Assembly (NCBI GenBank): GCA_973895155.1
Contig: OZ316897.1
Location: 1,674,001 to 1,738,000, forward strand
Direction: 5' to 3'
DNA length: 64,000 nucleotides
Source: Marsupella aquatica
Taxonomy: Eukaryota > Marchantiophyta
The notes beneath the pieces are model-generated. The model was not told the DNA's origin. It made no database searches and saw only the letters and a program-made list of their open reading frames with translations. Made by a program: the position numbers and the translations under genes. This document shows positions 43,990-57,200 of the stretch, in pieces. Position 1 is the stretch's first letter. Every line of letters starts with the position of its first letter.

Positions 43990-46166
43990 CTATTCCGTCT
44001 GGCCATCTGTCTCATGATGATATGCAGATCCCCTAGTTAGGTCCGTTCCGGATAACCGGAACAACGCCTTCCAGAAATGGCCCGTGAACTTGGTATCGCG
44101 ATTGGACAGGATATGCAACGACAATCCCCATTGTTGGAAGACATTGTCATACACTAGACCGGCAACCTCTCGGGCTGAAACCATCTTCGTAGTAGGCAAG
44201 AAATACGCCATCTTGGAAAAACGATCCACAATTGTTAAGATGGAGTTACTGCCGTGGGACTCAGGTAACCCAACAATGAAGTCCATGGAGATAGACTCCC
44301 ATGGAGCCGCAGCTACTGGTAAGGGTTGCAACAGTCCTTCTTTTGCCCTATAGACCGTTCGGTTCTTTTGGCACGAGTAACAACTTTGCACATGTTGAAG
44401 GACCGACTGCTTCATGTCCGGCCAACACACATCTCGCGACATGCTGCGATACGTAGCGGCTTGTCCTCCATGCCCTTCCCAGGGCGAGTTGTGGTACTTT
44501 TGCAGAACCTCTAACCTTAGAGACTCTGGTATGTACACACGCCTCTGCTTGTATCGCCATAACTGGACATTACGCGTCGTATCCAACCCCAACGATACGT
44601 GCCTTACCTTGCCCCGACTACCCCCATTGCTTTGCCAATCCTTAGCTAACCTGTCATCCCCATACGCCGCGGCCAGAACCTTTGGCCACTTAGATTTGAG
44701 CATCGTGATCCCATTGACACGATGTTGGTCCTTACGCGATAACGCCTCGACTGCCGTGTTTGACTTCCCTGGAACGTGGCGGACTTCAAAATCGAAATCC
44801 GCCAAGAACATCTGCCAACGCATTTCCTTGGGGTTCAGCCTAGGCTTAGAACTGAAGTAACCGGCCGGCAAGCTATCTGTATGGATTACCACTTTGGGAC
44901 CGTTCTTAAGGTAAATCTCCCACTTCTTCAATACATAGATTACAACATACATTTCCCTTTCCGGCGTGACCCAGTGATTTTCCAGCTTACATGACTCGAA
45001 GGCCACAGGACGCCCATCTTGGTGAAGACAGGTGCCAATGGCATAATCACTTGCGTCTGTCCAAATTTCGAACAGCTTCCCCATCTCAGGTAACTTTAGA
45101 ACCGGCGGCGTTATCATTAACCGCTTAAGTTCTAGGAATGCTAACTCGCAATCCTGTGTCCACACAAACACTTTGTTTTTCAACGTTAGCGCATTGAGGG
45201 GCCTCGCAATCCTCGTATAGTCTTTCATGTATCTCTGATAGAACCCCGTAAATCCTAAGAAGGCTCTAACTTGCCTTATATTGGACGGGCGCTCCCATTC
45301 TTTGATCTCCTTAAGCTTGTCTTGACTAGGCGTAATCCCTTCCGGGGTAAAGGTATGGCCGAGGAACTGAATCTCGTTCATTGCAAACTCGCACTTGCTA
45401 GGTTTAGCAAAGAGACGAGCCTTACGAAGGCGAGAGAACACTTCTCTGAGCAACTGCTCATGCTCCTCCAATATTTTCGAGTAGATTAGGATGTCGTCAA
45501 TAAAGACGACCACTCCTTGGTCCAACAAGTCATGAAAGATGGTATTCATCATCTTCATGAACATTGCGGTTGCATTACACATCCCGAACGGCATAACCAA
45601 AAACTCATAGGATCCGAACCTTGTGCGCATCACGGTCTTATACTCGTCTATCTTAGCCATGCGGATCTGGTAATACCCAGACCGCAAGTCCACCTTTGAA
45701 AACTTCTTAGCCCCGGGGAGGCAATCAAAGAGGTCATCCATATGAGGTAACGGGTACTTGTTCTTTACCGTTTGCTTATTGAGGGCCCGGTAATCTGCGC
45801 ACAATCTCAAAGTACCATCCTTTTTGGACACAAACAGTGCGGGCACCCCGTAAGGACTCTTACTAGGGTGAATAAACCCTTGGTCGATCAACTCTGACTT
45901 CCAAGGCGTTCTTTAACATCATCCGCTTGTTCAGGTTCAGATGATAAGGAGCTTTAGCCTGAGGAGCCGATCCCGGCTCCAACTCAACTTGGTGATCCAC
46001 TTCTCTCCGCGGGGGTAAACCTTTAGGTAGTTTCTGCGAGAGCACGTTGTTGAATTCCTCTAAAATTTCAGGAATTCGGCCGCAGTCGGGCCCGATCTTA
46101 GCTGACTTGGCCTTTGGCTGTGATGCAGCCTCCTTAGTTGGGTGGAGATGAAAGAAGAAACATTCA
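43990..46166 (-). pseudogene. pol: Chromovirus reverse transcriptase, RNase H and integrase N-terminal part
   Basis: The frame enters at the junction (FFFHLHPTKEAA) and reads LEEFNNVLSQ before RT. An indel near 45890 separates this lead-in from the main frame (45891-43990). RT has [27 protein letters not shown] and the catalytic FIDDILIYS near 45500. RNase H has [11 protein letters not shown]. Integrase has the HHCC finger (CYSCQK), MDFIVGLP and SNRDTKFTG (Asn where family members often have Asp before Arg-Asp). The frame ends at TAG 43990-43992 in DGQTE-stop-VNS, where a Gln codon CAG would be usual, and stays open afterwards. Confidence 0.85.
46162..46166 (+). repeat. Target duplication ATTCA of family-2 copy B, left copy
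   Basis: ATTCA precedes TGTGATGCC. Its reverse complement TGAAT (61953-61957) precedes the inverted distal end of the unit. Together they form a perfect 5-bp duplication of the chromovirus target between protease and RT. Confidence 0.75.
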
Positions 46167-49100
46167 TGTGATGCCTAGCCAGGAATCACTAAGCCCGGTT
46201 TACATGGTAAGCAAGAGTGTACCCTGGAAACACCTTAATATAGGACCAAAAACAAGGAAAATATAAACAATTAAGGGTGACTATGGAACCTGGGCCGAGG
46301 CCGGAAGTAAGGACGCCGGGGGAGAGAACATGATTAGGGTTAGGGCGCGCTAAGCGTCGGCAGCTAGGGGTGACCAACGGGAGGGGAGACCAGAGGAGGA
46401 GAGGGGTAAGGACTACTCGCAAGGAATAGTGGCTCATTTGCAAGAACAAACTGGGCAGACGACTACGGGAGGCCAAATGCTGTCAGCTGCTTAGACAAGC
46501 ACTTGGGGTGGGAACAGATACCAACAATCGACTCAAGGAGGGTATGAGCAACGTCAATCAAGTGGCACATTTTTGGGGATGCCTGTTCGAACGGGCAGGT
46601 GAGTACGTCAGGACTTACAAGGACGAAGAATCGGAGAGAGCAGCTCGAGAACGGTAGGAGCTTGCTCGGCTCTGGGAACTACAGAAGATGGCTTTCTTAG
46701 GAGGAGAACTTATCAAGGCCGAGTTCTTGTGGACTCCTACTGCCAATCAGCTCAACGACCTTCTGTTTTGCAAAAACAGAATTGTCGGCATCCGGGAAGC
46801 CATCAATTGCTGCAACGACCTACACTGGGAGTTGAAGGGTAACACGGAGGGGTGGACGAAGGCAACCTTGCTAGGAGAAACATCCATGGCAGCCGAGATG
46901 AAGAGGAAAGGAAACAACAACGAAGAGGCCACCCCGGCAAAAAGAACAAGGTCGGCGGCACCTAGGAAGCCAGCAGAGCAGCCAAGCAGGACAAGGGGAG
47001 AAGCCGATGAGGAAGAGGTCGATCCCATCAATGCCATTCCAACAAACGATGACACCTGGAAAGGCTGGGCGGCGACCCTACCGGAGGAAGTGCAATTACA
47101 CTTTGCACGGGAGGAGGATGCATGCTTTACAGCCATGCAGACCAAGAAGTACCAAGGCTTCATGGCCAGATCCGGCTTGGAAGCCTTTGTAAGATTACCA
47201 TGGCTGAAGCCGGAGGTACCAAACTCAGACTTGTTAGAATTCGTGGGATCATGGGAACCCGAGACCAATTCCACGAGGGTGTATGGGAAGGATTTCTATC
47301 TCACTCCCCGGGTGATTGCTGAGGTGTTTGGCTTGCCGATGGGTAATAAGACCAAGGTTGATACCAGGAACACCTTACCTGACAAGGAGTTCCGGTCATT
47401 CCCAGGACCATCAACAAAGAATGGCTTCTTCCGGAACACCTGCACCAACCCGCACATCGGAGAGATGATTGATTTCTTGCGAGTGACCATGCACTGTAAC
47501 TTGCCGAGGGCAGAGATCGGCAAGGCTCAGGTCTACCTGGCAAAAAGGCCAGACCCAAGCCGGGATTACAACGGGTACCTCCTCAACCAACTGAAGAAGA
47601 TCTTGAAGGAGGAATAGCAGGTGATCGGCGTGGGAAGCGTGTCCCGGCTTGGCTATCACATGCCGCTGTTGTGCCGGTATGCCAGAAGTCAAATCTTTGC
47701 CCCAATACTTCCCCTATCGGCAAGGGCACTGAAGGAGGTCCCGGAGCAGAGGCCGGCACCAGAGAAGCCCAACCAGCCCGACAATCCAATGATCGAGCAG
47801 GTGTTTAGGCCAAGGAAAGAAGACTTGCCGATGCAGCAACCAGGCATGCAAAATCTGCTGAAATTGCTGGAGAAGGAAAAGAGAACGGTTCCGGCAACGG
47901 CAACGGCAACGGCACTGATACAAGACGCTGCACCAGAAGTCGACCTAAGCCGGCTCAGAAGGGAAGACCCCTTTACCGGAACCAAGGAGAGATTGAGGCC
48001 GAAACACAAGCCGGGAGTGCAAATGTACGTGGGAGCCTCAAGCCCCGAATCAGAGGCAGAGGAGCCGGGAGTCCAAGTAGTGGAGGAGGCAATGGAAGAC
48101 TACAGCAATGATAACTCCGGCTATGGGTCGGATCATCATGTTCCAGGAGTAAGGACCTGTGGCCGATTTATCCCCACACTTCCAAGAGTAGTTCGAGGGG
48201 ACCCCACCCAGCAGAGTAACCCCGAGTCTCCCCCACCAAAGGTTGCTCCCCCGAGCTTTGACGGCATAAAGCAGACGGCACAAGAATTTCAGGAGCGACT
48301 TAGGGAGGAAGAGAGAGCAGCCCTGGCTAGGGAGAAGGATTTACCAGGAGGATATTGGCCGGAGGACATCAAGCGGCTTGCCGAGAAAAGAAGCAACCCT
48401 CTTGCCACCGTAGAAGAAATCCGCAAGACGGCTTGGGAGCAAAGGCCGCGGTGGTTGATGCCGATGACTTCTAGTTACTCCACCTATGCTAAGGATAGAG
48501 CCACGGAGTACGGGGAGATGTGTGGGGACCTGGCGCTCAGCATCTTTGGGGAGGAGTTGGAGTAGGGACCCTTTTTCCAGAGGGAGATGTTGGAAAAGCA
48601 CCGATTAGAAGAAGCGGTGGCTTTGGAGAGAAGCAAGAAGGACGAGGTCATCCGGCGGCTTAGGGAGAAGGAAGCCAAGGTGGAAGACCTGCAGGCGGCC
48701 AAGAAAGCCCAAGATGAGTTGCGGATTAAGCGGCATGAGCTAAACATCATGCAGGGGCAAATGGATACCGCTCAGTCTGACAATCAGATTATCAAAGATA
48801 AACTGACTCGGACCCAAGGAGAGTTGGCCGGCGCAGTCAAGGAGAGAGAGAAATGGAAGCGGGAGCTAAGGGATGCAGAGGAAGCCCACTTAGCAACCAA
48901 CAATCGGGCCATGGCGGAGGACCAGAGAAGGGAGAGGGCATTGAAAGGAGAGCTCGAAGATATGTGCGGAGCCCTTGAGCAGAAGGAAGCAGAGTTAGGG
49001 AAATCCTATCAAGGGATTATTGCGCTGTAGCAAGAGCTTGCGTCCCTGACGGCCAGCTTCAAGGCTGACCTGCGTGAAAAGGATGACCAGCTTGACCAGA

Positions 49101-49748
49101 CTTATGCCAAGATGAATAAGATGGAGTCTGTGGTCATCGTAGAGCTCGACAGGGAGCTGAGAGCAACCCAGGAGGAGAGGGCTACCTTAAAAAAAGAATT
49201 GGAGGAAGCCAATAAGGAGCTGGAGGAGGCACGCAAGAACCTGGACGAGACCCAAGAGGAGTTGGAGGAAATCACGAGGAAGATGGAGAACCTACAGCGG
49301 CGGGCCGACAACCAAACGGAGCGGCTGAAGACACAAGCCGCAGTATTTAAATGCTTGGCTTCATCAGGTCCAACTCCAATTGGTGGAACCCAGTTACTAG
49401 GGGTAGTATTGGCCGAAGGACAGGCCGTAACACTCACCCCGGTGTTGGAGGTAAGTGGCAAGGGGAAGGAACCGGCTGTCGAAATAGGGAAGAAGAAGAA
49501 GCGGAAACCCTCTAGGTCTGGGAGTTATACGGCTTCTCAAGCCATTGTGACCAAGAAGATAAACCCGGCACCAACCTCCGGCATCGGCACGGTAGTGGAT
49601 CCACCAGTCCTAGGAAGTGGAGATGGCAAGGCTGAGGCCGGGAGAACCAGTAATGCTGCCGAGGTACCAGATCCTCCACTAGAACATGTCTGGGAGGCCG
49701 TAGCCGTAGCAGAGGCCGTGACCGATGCTGAGGCCGAAGCTGAGGGTG
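46167..49748 (+). mobile_element. Family-2 coding LTR-like unit, copy B, proximal part
   Basis: Starts TGTGATGCCTAGCC like copy A and follows it to the GTG at 49746-49748, where the CACTA element is inserted. The remaining distal part is at 61958-62983, inverted. The full unit would be about 4.6 kb. Confidence 0.8.
46283..49748 (+). pseudogene. Family-2 ORF, copy B
   Basis: Same frame throughout, without the frameshift of copy A. Copy A's start ATG is GTG here; the next Met is at 46283. In-frame stops: TGA 46331 (CGA in A), TAG near 46429 (TTG in A), TAG near 46654 (CAG in A), TAG near 47615 (shared), TAG near 48563 (CAG in A), TAG near 49028 (CAG in A). Longest intact blocks are 46688-47617 (globular domain) and 47621-48565. 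The coiled coil lies at about 48590-49340. Coding is cut off by the CACTA end at 49749. Confidence 0.7.
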
Positions 49749-49759
49749 CACTAGAAGAA
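49746..49759 (+). repeat. CACTA terminus with 3-bp target duplication GTG
   Basis: GTG (49746-49748) then CACTAGAAGAA. At 62981-62994 the inverted partner reads CAC then CACTAGAAGAA. Three-base duplications are the rule for CACTA elements, and unit A reads through this point as AAGGTGGACCC, with a single GTG. Confidence 0.85.
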
Positions 49760-49777
49760 TCCGAGGTGAACTGAGAC

Positions 49778-50070
49778 CCCAATATGTGACTCATTTTGGC
49801 TCATGTGACTTCATTGTGACTCAACGTGACTTGACCCACGCTGTGACCCTTGGAGTTGCAAAAGTTGAGACCAAAAAATGGAAGTCACTATTGATACTGG
49901 GCTTTGCAACTTGCTTGATACCCATTTGTGACTGATCTGTGACTTTATTGTGGAGTCTAGCCTTGTTTCGACGTGACTGCAATATGACTTCAGCGAGTCA
50001 CATCGTAAGTCACATACATGACTTACCCGCATTCAACAACGACTAGCGTGTGACCATTTAGTGTCACAGG
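49778..50070. repeat. CACTA subterminal repeat cluster (GTGACT/AGTCAC)
   Basis: More than a dozen GTGACT, GTGAC, AGTCAC or GTCAC words lie in both orientations within 290 bp. Such clusters are transposase-binding sites in CACTA elements. A weaker set lies inside the other terminus (63020-63180). Confidence 0.75.
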
Positions 50071-50606
50071 AGAGACCAATGGAGACCCTGGCCCGCGTCA
50101 CACAACAGAACCATTTGGGACTCTATATACTCATGTTTATAACTAATAAGGTTCACATGCAAGTTATAACCATGACTAATGAACACAGAGGGACAGTTCA
50201 TAAGGAGAGAGAGCACTCGACATTACAATACATAGAAACCTGATGTTCTAACTTTAGAAATATAACACATTGAATACAAGAAATGAACATAGCATGATGA
50301 ATGACATCCACATGAAACAAAGCATCATATAAGCAGATCCTACATAAAACATTCATAAGAATTAAACACAATCACAATCTTGCTAAAAAATGAAGATCAT
50401 TTGAATTCCAATGGAATAGTTTACAATGTGATCAATGTAATTCAGACCAAACAGGAACTCATAATTGATGACTGCAGGATGAGATAACTGAAAGCACATG
50501 CATGATACTATGAATCTCCAAGAGGACATGATTCTTGTACTGCTTCTTGACATCTAAAATCTACATAACATGACTCACACTACAAACAAATAATGGCATG
50601 ACATTG

Positions 50607-53600
50607 TTATGGATCCTCTATGAACTTGCTTGGCCATAATACCAAAGAACCTGCAGCATCTCCAAGTGTCTTTTGAGGAGGATCATCATTTGTGTTTGGA
50701 ATGGGAAGGACAGCTTTAGGTTTCACTAGTAATGTGACTAACACTACTGAATAACCTGGGGGAATCCTCTTGCCATGGAACGTTGTGGAACCAACCTGCA
50801 CTCTGCCAAATCCTACTCGTGTTCCACTCTCATCAACAGCTAACAAGCCACTTTGTCCCTCAGCATTAGGTGCTTTCCCCACTTCCACCTTAGATCTTTC
50901 TGCCAGCACCGTTCTTGGAGGTTTGTATGAAACCATTGACGTGGCTCTGCTCCCACCAGCAGACTTGCTTCGTGTGCGCATGCTTCCTCTCTTCACAGTA
51001 GTGAAGCTAGGCTCAGTAGGTTCCTCTGTTAGGACTGTCACAGTAGCAGGTTCATCACTTGGGAGTGTCATACCAACTAACTCTTTGGTTGGATTTATCT
51101 CAACAAGAGGCACACCTGTCATTGAGAATGATACATTCTGCAAATCATTTATCTCTGCAATGGAGTCAAGATCTACATAACATGAATCTGGCTTAATGGT
51201 ATCATTGTCATGCTTGCTGATATCCTCATCTGCCCCAACATTGATATCATCCACTCCCTTGCCGATGTCATCCTCATCCAAACATGGTTGACTGCCCTCT
51301 GTCAAACAAGTTGCTTGTAGAGACTGCAACTTTGTTGCCTCTAAATTACAGCGAGTATTTGCCAGGTTCTCATACTTCTTCTCTGTAGCACTTGTCTTAT
51401 TCTCTATGGACACAACAACCACAATATATGTTACTGAAAATAACACATTCAACAAACAATGTCAATTCAAACTATACATTTAATAATCATATCCCACACA
51501 GTTGTAAAGGCCTTACCTTCAAGCCTACATGTCGTTGGCATGCCAGAAGAGTGCATCGACTTTGCCACCTCAAGTGGTGATGGTGGAACTCCTGCATAAT
51601 TGGAATCAATTTTATCTCTCACCGACACAACAGCTTCCATTAATGTCTTGAAGTTCACATGGAACAAGTCAGTCAATGAATTCAAACGTTCATTGATCTC
51701 TGGAAGACATGTTTCGACAGCCTTCAAACGATCACTTATCTCTGTAAGTGAAGATCCACCTCCCTACATGACACAGGGGCATAGGTTCAATCACTCCATA
51801 TAAAATGTTGGGCAATATATGCACAATCAATGTTATATACAGTGTACACCTGAAATTCAACGCAGGTCATTCAATTACCAATCAGAACTCATATAACTTA
51901 CATGCTTGGAGGATTCAGATGCACCCTCTTGAGCCCGGGTGTTCACAATTTCAGCCCTGAACTCTTCTTTTGAAGGGCTTTGCCCCAATTGGGCTTTCTG
52001 CACATGCATGGCAAACACAAGTTATCGATCAATATTCAGGGAACGTACACTAAAAAACAAAGTTTACATGTATGGGTTTACACTAAAAAATAGTACATAG
52101 TGTAGCATAAATTACATAGCTAGGCCATTCATTCTTACCAAACGTTTAGCTGTTGGTGCAGTGCCGGTCCTTCCCGTCAGATTAGGGTTCTGAACACTCA
52201 ACCTGGCCTCGGTCATCTGTGAACTCTTCTTTTTTGAAGCATCTGTTACAAAATAAGCTACTAACCTTGCCCACACTTTATCATCACAACTGGCTGGTGG
52301 AGGCATATCTGGCTTCTCCCCACCTTCCTTCCAAGCCTTATGCATTCTCCACCTCTCTTGCTTGATGATTTTACCTGCTGTACTCTCTAGGCAACCTATG
52401 TCCACGCCATCATCACTGCCCACATAATTCCATTTGGCAGCAACATTTTCACATACAGTCTTCCAATCTTTTGGATGCTGTTTTTTTAAATTAATAACAC
52501 TCAAATTTAACGAACGCAATACTTCAGCTTTCAAATCAGCATGCCATCGGTTCTTGCGAGGACACCCAGCATCCACCCATTGTCTCTCATTCAACTTTAC
52601 GTTCCCTTTCTTTGTCACCTCCCCTCGTGCACTGCTCTCGGTAGTACTGGGCGTTGTATTGGCCACCCCTTCATTCACCCTACCTGGGGTTCTGAAGCCA
52701 CCTGGGAAAATACAATGCCATTCATGCTTGAGAACTACATATAGCAGAATGGATGACGGCAACATTCAATGCTTCACTTCAAGAAAAATTCTTCAAACAT
52801 ACATACCTGTAGCTCTGCCTGTAGATGCCTGTGCAGGGACTGCACTCTGAAATTGTTGCGACCCTGGACCACCTGTCCAGCCTAGTATAGGGGCCGGATG
52901 ATGTCACTTTCTAGGTATGTGTGTGCAAACATATGTACTGAAAACTAAGTACAAACTGTAGGAAAACAACTGAACATTCACCGACATACCTGTCCCCCTT
53001 CCGTGCTGCATCTGCATAGGGGCATTAGTGAATACTTGAGTCGATGGTTCGACTGTCCAACCTGCACACATACATTTTCTATCATTATACATGTGCAGAA
53101 TCCCCCCCACGTGAATGGACTCTAGATATAATGAGTTCTTCCATTGCTGACAAGATCAGACATTACCTGCCCCTCTTCCAGCGTTTGTAGGTACTGTATT
53201 TTGATATCCCTGCCAATTACCTTCACCACCTTCCCAACCTTGTTCATTCCATGACCCACCACCATCCTTCCAACCTGGTTCAACCCATGTCTGTCCTTGT
53301 GGACATTGGAACTGATCATTACTAGCATTGGCCCAATCAGGTTGGGCAGAATCTGCATGCAATGGCAGGTGGACAGAATTTCATGTTGTCTGAATCCAAT
53401 ACATCCCAAACAATGTCAAAAATTGATATGCAGTCTGAAATTCAGGAGTGCCATGCCTTCACAAAGAACTGACATATAGATATATACTCACATCCCCATG
53501 GTTGAGGTGGACGTCCATACCCACGAGATTGTGGGTTTGGACCTGCTCTGCCTCTACCACAGGCATAACCTAGAGCTTGCCCCCTGCCATAGTATTGGGC

Positions 53601-54102
53601 ACCAGCCTGGGATCTACCACTACTACCACCTCGCCAACCTTGATCAGAGGTCAGCCCCCCCTGCTGGTATGGTGCATGCACAGGCTTTGAAGGCAAAACA
53701 GAACTGGCAGGACGCTGCATCACATCACCAACTACAATGTCAGGAACTAAGCAAGGTACATATGTGTAGTACTGAACATATGAAACCTCTAAACAAGAGT
53801 TTTTAACTCAAAACCTTGTTGGGAAAACTACTTACCTGTTTCTTTTGGGGTTGCTCTGCAATGTATTCATCTTCATAACCCCCATCCTCATCCATTTCCT
53901 CTGGAAAATACTCATCATCTGCATCTTCTTGTCTAGTGTCTACACCCACCTGTGCAGCATCAATGTCATCTCCACATTCTGCCATTGTAGGTACGACCTT
54001 CTTGCTCAACCTGTCACTCCGACGCACAGGCCCAGAGATAGTGTTGGTCACCCTTCTTGCGTACTCCTTTTGTTTCTTTGAAAATGTTGTGGCTCTGCGC
54101 AT
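50607..54102 (-). CDS. CACTA second gene, TNPA-like/Transposase_24-like, about nine exons
   Basis: Reverse-strand exons with GT-AG borders, approximately 54102-53838, 53749-53494, 53355-53165, 53057-52991, 52884-52806, 52701-52139, 52000-51903, 51762-51503 and 51402-50607. The first is acidic (DDEYFPEEMDED). The next four are Gly/Gln/Trp/Arg-rich (RGGSSGRS, GWKDGGGSWNEQGW). Exon 6 (NRWHADLKAEVLRSLNL, KVWARLVAYFVTDASKK, SVQNPNLTGRTG) recalls the W..LV.Y...K..N.....G pattern of plant CACTA accessory proteins. Then comes SPSKEEFRAEIVNTRAQEG, a coiled segment and an acidic C-terminus. In this family the second protein binds subterminal repeats and assists the transposase. Exon edges were judged by eye. 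Confidence 0.6.
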
Positions 54103-54288
54103 TCCAATATGAGAATACAGTCACAATTTCAGTGCCACATTGAACTATTCATGTCACACAAACTCAGCGGAGGGGTGTAGTTGAGAATCGTTCCCTTACA
54201 ATTCAGCCACATCCTTTTCCAGATCCAGTTCTGCGATTTTGGCTTTCACGTTCATGATATGCTCGTTGTTCCATGCTCACGACCAAAA

Positions 54289-57200
54289 TCATGCTGCGAT
54301 TTTGGCTTCCCCGCTATCATGAACTACAGGCACTTGGTCTGAACGCCGACGATCAAAGGCACTATGAGAGTGTAAATGAAACTCAAGGTTTGATCCTTCC
54401 ATCCGACGTTGCCTGGCCTGTTTATGACACACTACACGCCAACCTAGGGAGTCTTCCACATCCAGGAAGAAAGCTTGCTCCACCTGACTAGGAAACACAA
54501 ATGGCTCAGACCATTCGGGCAATTTCCCTCTGAAATTGGCCAGCAAGAAACCGTCGTTGTCTCTCTTCATGGTAGCCCTGTTACCAAGCCAATCCTGCCG
54601 CACCCATGAACCTTTCATAAGAATCACAGGACTGGACACCGCCCCATAGTCCAGAGCCCATATGTCAACTAATTCTTCCACATATCCCATCTCCATCCAG
54701 GCCCTGTCGTGATTGTGGCTCTGTTGCTCAAATACAGTGATGAGCCCACAGTCATTCGTCACCCTGTAGGCACTGTCACCATCCTTCACTCGAAAGTGAT
54801 TCCCATATGCTCTCATCCGTTTGTAAGTCTTCACTTTCAGGCTAGGGGCATTAGACAGTAGGTAAACATCTGCATCCATGTCTGGGTGGGTCTCGTGATG
54901 CTCTCTAATTGCCACTCTGATCCACTCCATGAAACCTGGAAAAGTTGTTCCTGCAATGGGATGGGCCGCCTTCAATGACTCATACTCCCTGAACGAACAA
55001 CCACACAGCATTAGCTTGGGTAAACATGAACAGGCTGAAGGAGAAAACCACACAAACACAATATTTAAGCTCATGAACTGGATTATAGCACATGTATGCA
55101 CTCACTGTATCCAGGGTTCCATCACCACAGTGTTGTGCAATACAAAGTCATGTGCCAAGTCTCTCATAGATATGGTCAGGTTCTTTGTGGTTGCAGCCCC
55201 TTCCAGTACTTCACCTATCACCCCTTCCTCCTCATCAGAATTCCACACCCTGGTCTTCACATGCTCATATTGTGCTATGTATTCGATCAGAAATCCCAGA
55301 GTCTCATCCTTGATGTAACCTTTAGCCATGCTTGCTTCAGGTTTGTAATATGTTCTCACGTGACCTTTGAGTAGCTTCATGTACCGTTCCAAAGGGTACA
55401 ACCAACGAGCACTCACAGGCCCAAATTGGTGTAGCTCTTCCACAACATGGACAAGTAGGTGGGTCATGACATCAAAAAATGCGGGAGGAAAATAAATCTC
55501 CAGGTCACACAGCACCTGAGCGACATCTTCTGTCAGTTGTGGGAAGTGTGTTTCATCCCAAACCTTCACACAAATACGACGAAACACATCACTGAGTCGC
55601 ATGATCACAGTATGAACAGGCTTTTGCAACAGGCCCCTCAGGCATAAAGGCAACACCTGTTGCATCAACATATGGTAGTCATGGCTTTTCATACTACCAA
55701 GCTTTCTAGTCATGATATGCTTCTTGAAAGCACTGCCATAGTTTGAAGGAACCTTCAAAGAACTCAACCTCTGCACAAATAGTTCCCACTCTGTGTCTGT
55801 CAGAACATAGGGCGCTTGGTACTTCAAGAGCACATCAGCTCTGTGGGCATGTGGCCTCAACCAAAGATGGGGTTTCATTCCCCTCTGTTCAAGATCCAAT
55901 CTAACTGAACTAGTGTCTTTCTCTCCACACAAGAATCTGAGTAGACTCTCACAAATATTCTTTTCAATGTGCATAACATCAATGTTATGTTTGCTTGGAT
56001 CAAACTCCTACATCGTTGCAATGCAAAAGCGTCAGGAAATGCCTCAAGTTTAGTCTCTCTCTTCGAAATGAATGCACATGCTCTGAACCAAAACATGTAT
56101 CCCAATTAGCATCAACTCCAAGAGGCTTACCCTCCAGTACTTGAGCTCCAAGTCCAATATGCTCAGTCTTTTTACACCATATCGCTTTATTGGATCACTC
56201 ACTCCATCAACCCTGCCCCCTCGTTTGATATAGTCATCCCTCAGTGCTCCCCATTGCCTGATCTCCTCTTTGGTCACTCATGCCGGGGGTCCACGTTGCT
56301 CAATCTCATTGCCAAAGTGTGCAATCAGTGCCTGTCTTTCTCTGTAAGGGTGATCTGCCTTCAGAAAACGACGATGGCCCATGTATATCACTTTCTGTAG
56401 GGCTCTGGAGTACTCACTGGTGACATTGCGCCCACAGATAGTACAAGCACAATATCCTTTTGTTGTTTGGCCTGATATCATCCCATGGGCTGGGTAGTCA
56501 GCTATAGTCAGAATGACAATGGCTCTAAGGATGAATGGGTTTAACCTCCCAAGCCTCTGTAGGACATCATATGTGAGAACTCCTTCCTCCCAAAGCTTTC
56601 TCAATTCCTCCACTAGGGGAGCCAGAAACACATCTATGTTGGCAGATACAGCACTGTCTGGCCCTGGTATCAGTAGGACCATCAGAACAAAAAATCGCTT
56701 TGTAGTCATCCAAGGAGGAAGGTTATAATTCAAAATAGTTACAGGCCAGCACGAAAATTTGTTGTTCTTGTCTCCAAATGGGTTTACCCCATCCAATGAC
56801 AGCCCAAGTCTGACATTCCTCGGCTCAGCAGCAAATTCGGGATACATCTCATCTATGAGTTTCCATTGCCTTGAATCTGCAGCATGTTGTTGTAGCCCAT
56901 CATCACTTTTCTTGTCAGTTGCCCAAGTCATCATCTCCGAGATGGCACGGCTTCTGAACATCCGCTAAAGTCTGGGAATGAGTGGAAAATGACGAAGTAC
57001 CTTGGCGGGAACCATAGACTTTCCTGAGTTCCGATACCTGTGCTTCCCACACTTAGGGCATGTCAACGATTCTTTATACTCCTTTCTGAAAAGAACATGC
57101 CCATCAGGACAGGCATGGATCGAATCATAGTTCAATCCAAGATTAGATATGCATCTTTTTGCCTCGTACATGTTCTTGGGCAAAATATTACCATCTGGTA

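Larger units (their letters stand above)
43012..46166 (-). mobile_element. Chromovirus (Ty3/gypsy element 2), RT-to-chromodomain part
   Basis: Reverse-strand coding from 46166 to 43198 followed by about 190 bp of 3' sequence. It is cut at 46166 by family-2 copy B; its protease continues at 61957-61500, now in the opposite orientation. Family-2 copy A lies at its 3' side. Confidence 0.8.

Noticed and set aside
38238-46166. Family-2 units as the two LTRs of the chromovirus between them, with an antisense gene
   Set aside because: Copy B falls between protease and RT with a perfect TGAAT duplication, and protease plus RT join in frame without it. It is an insertion, not the 5' LTR.
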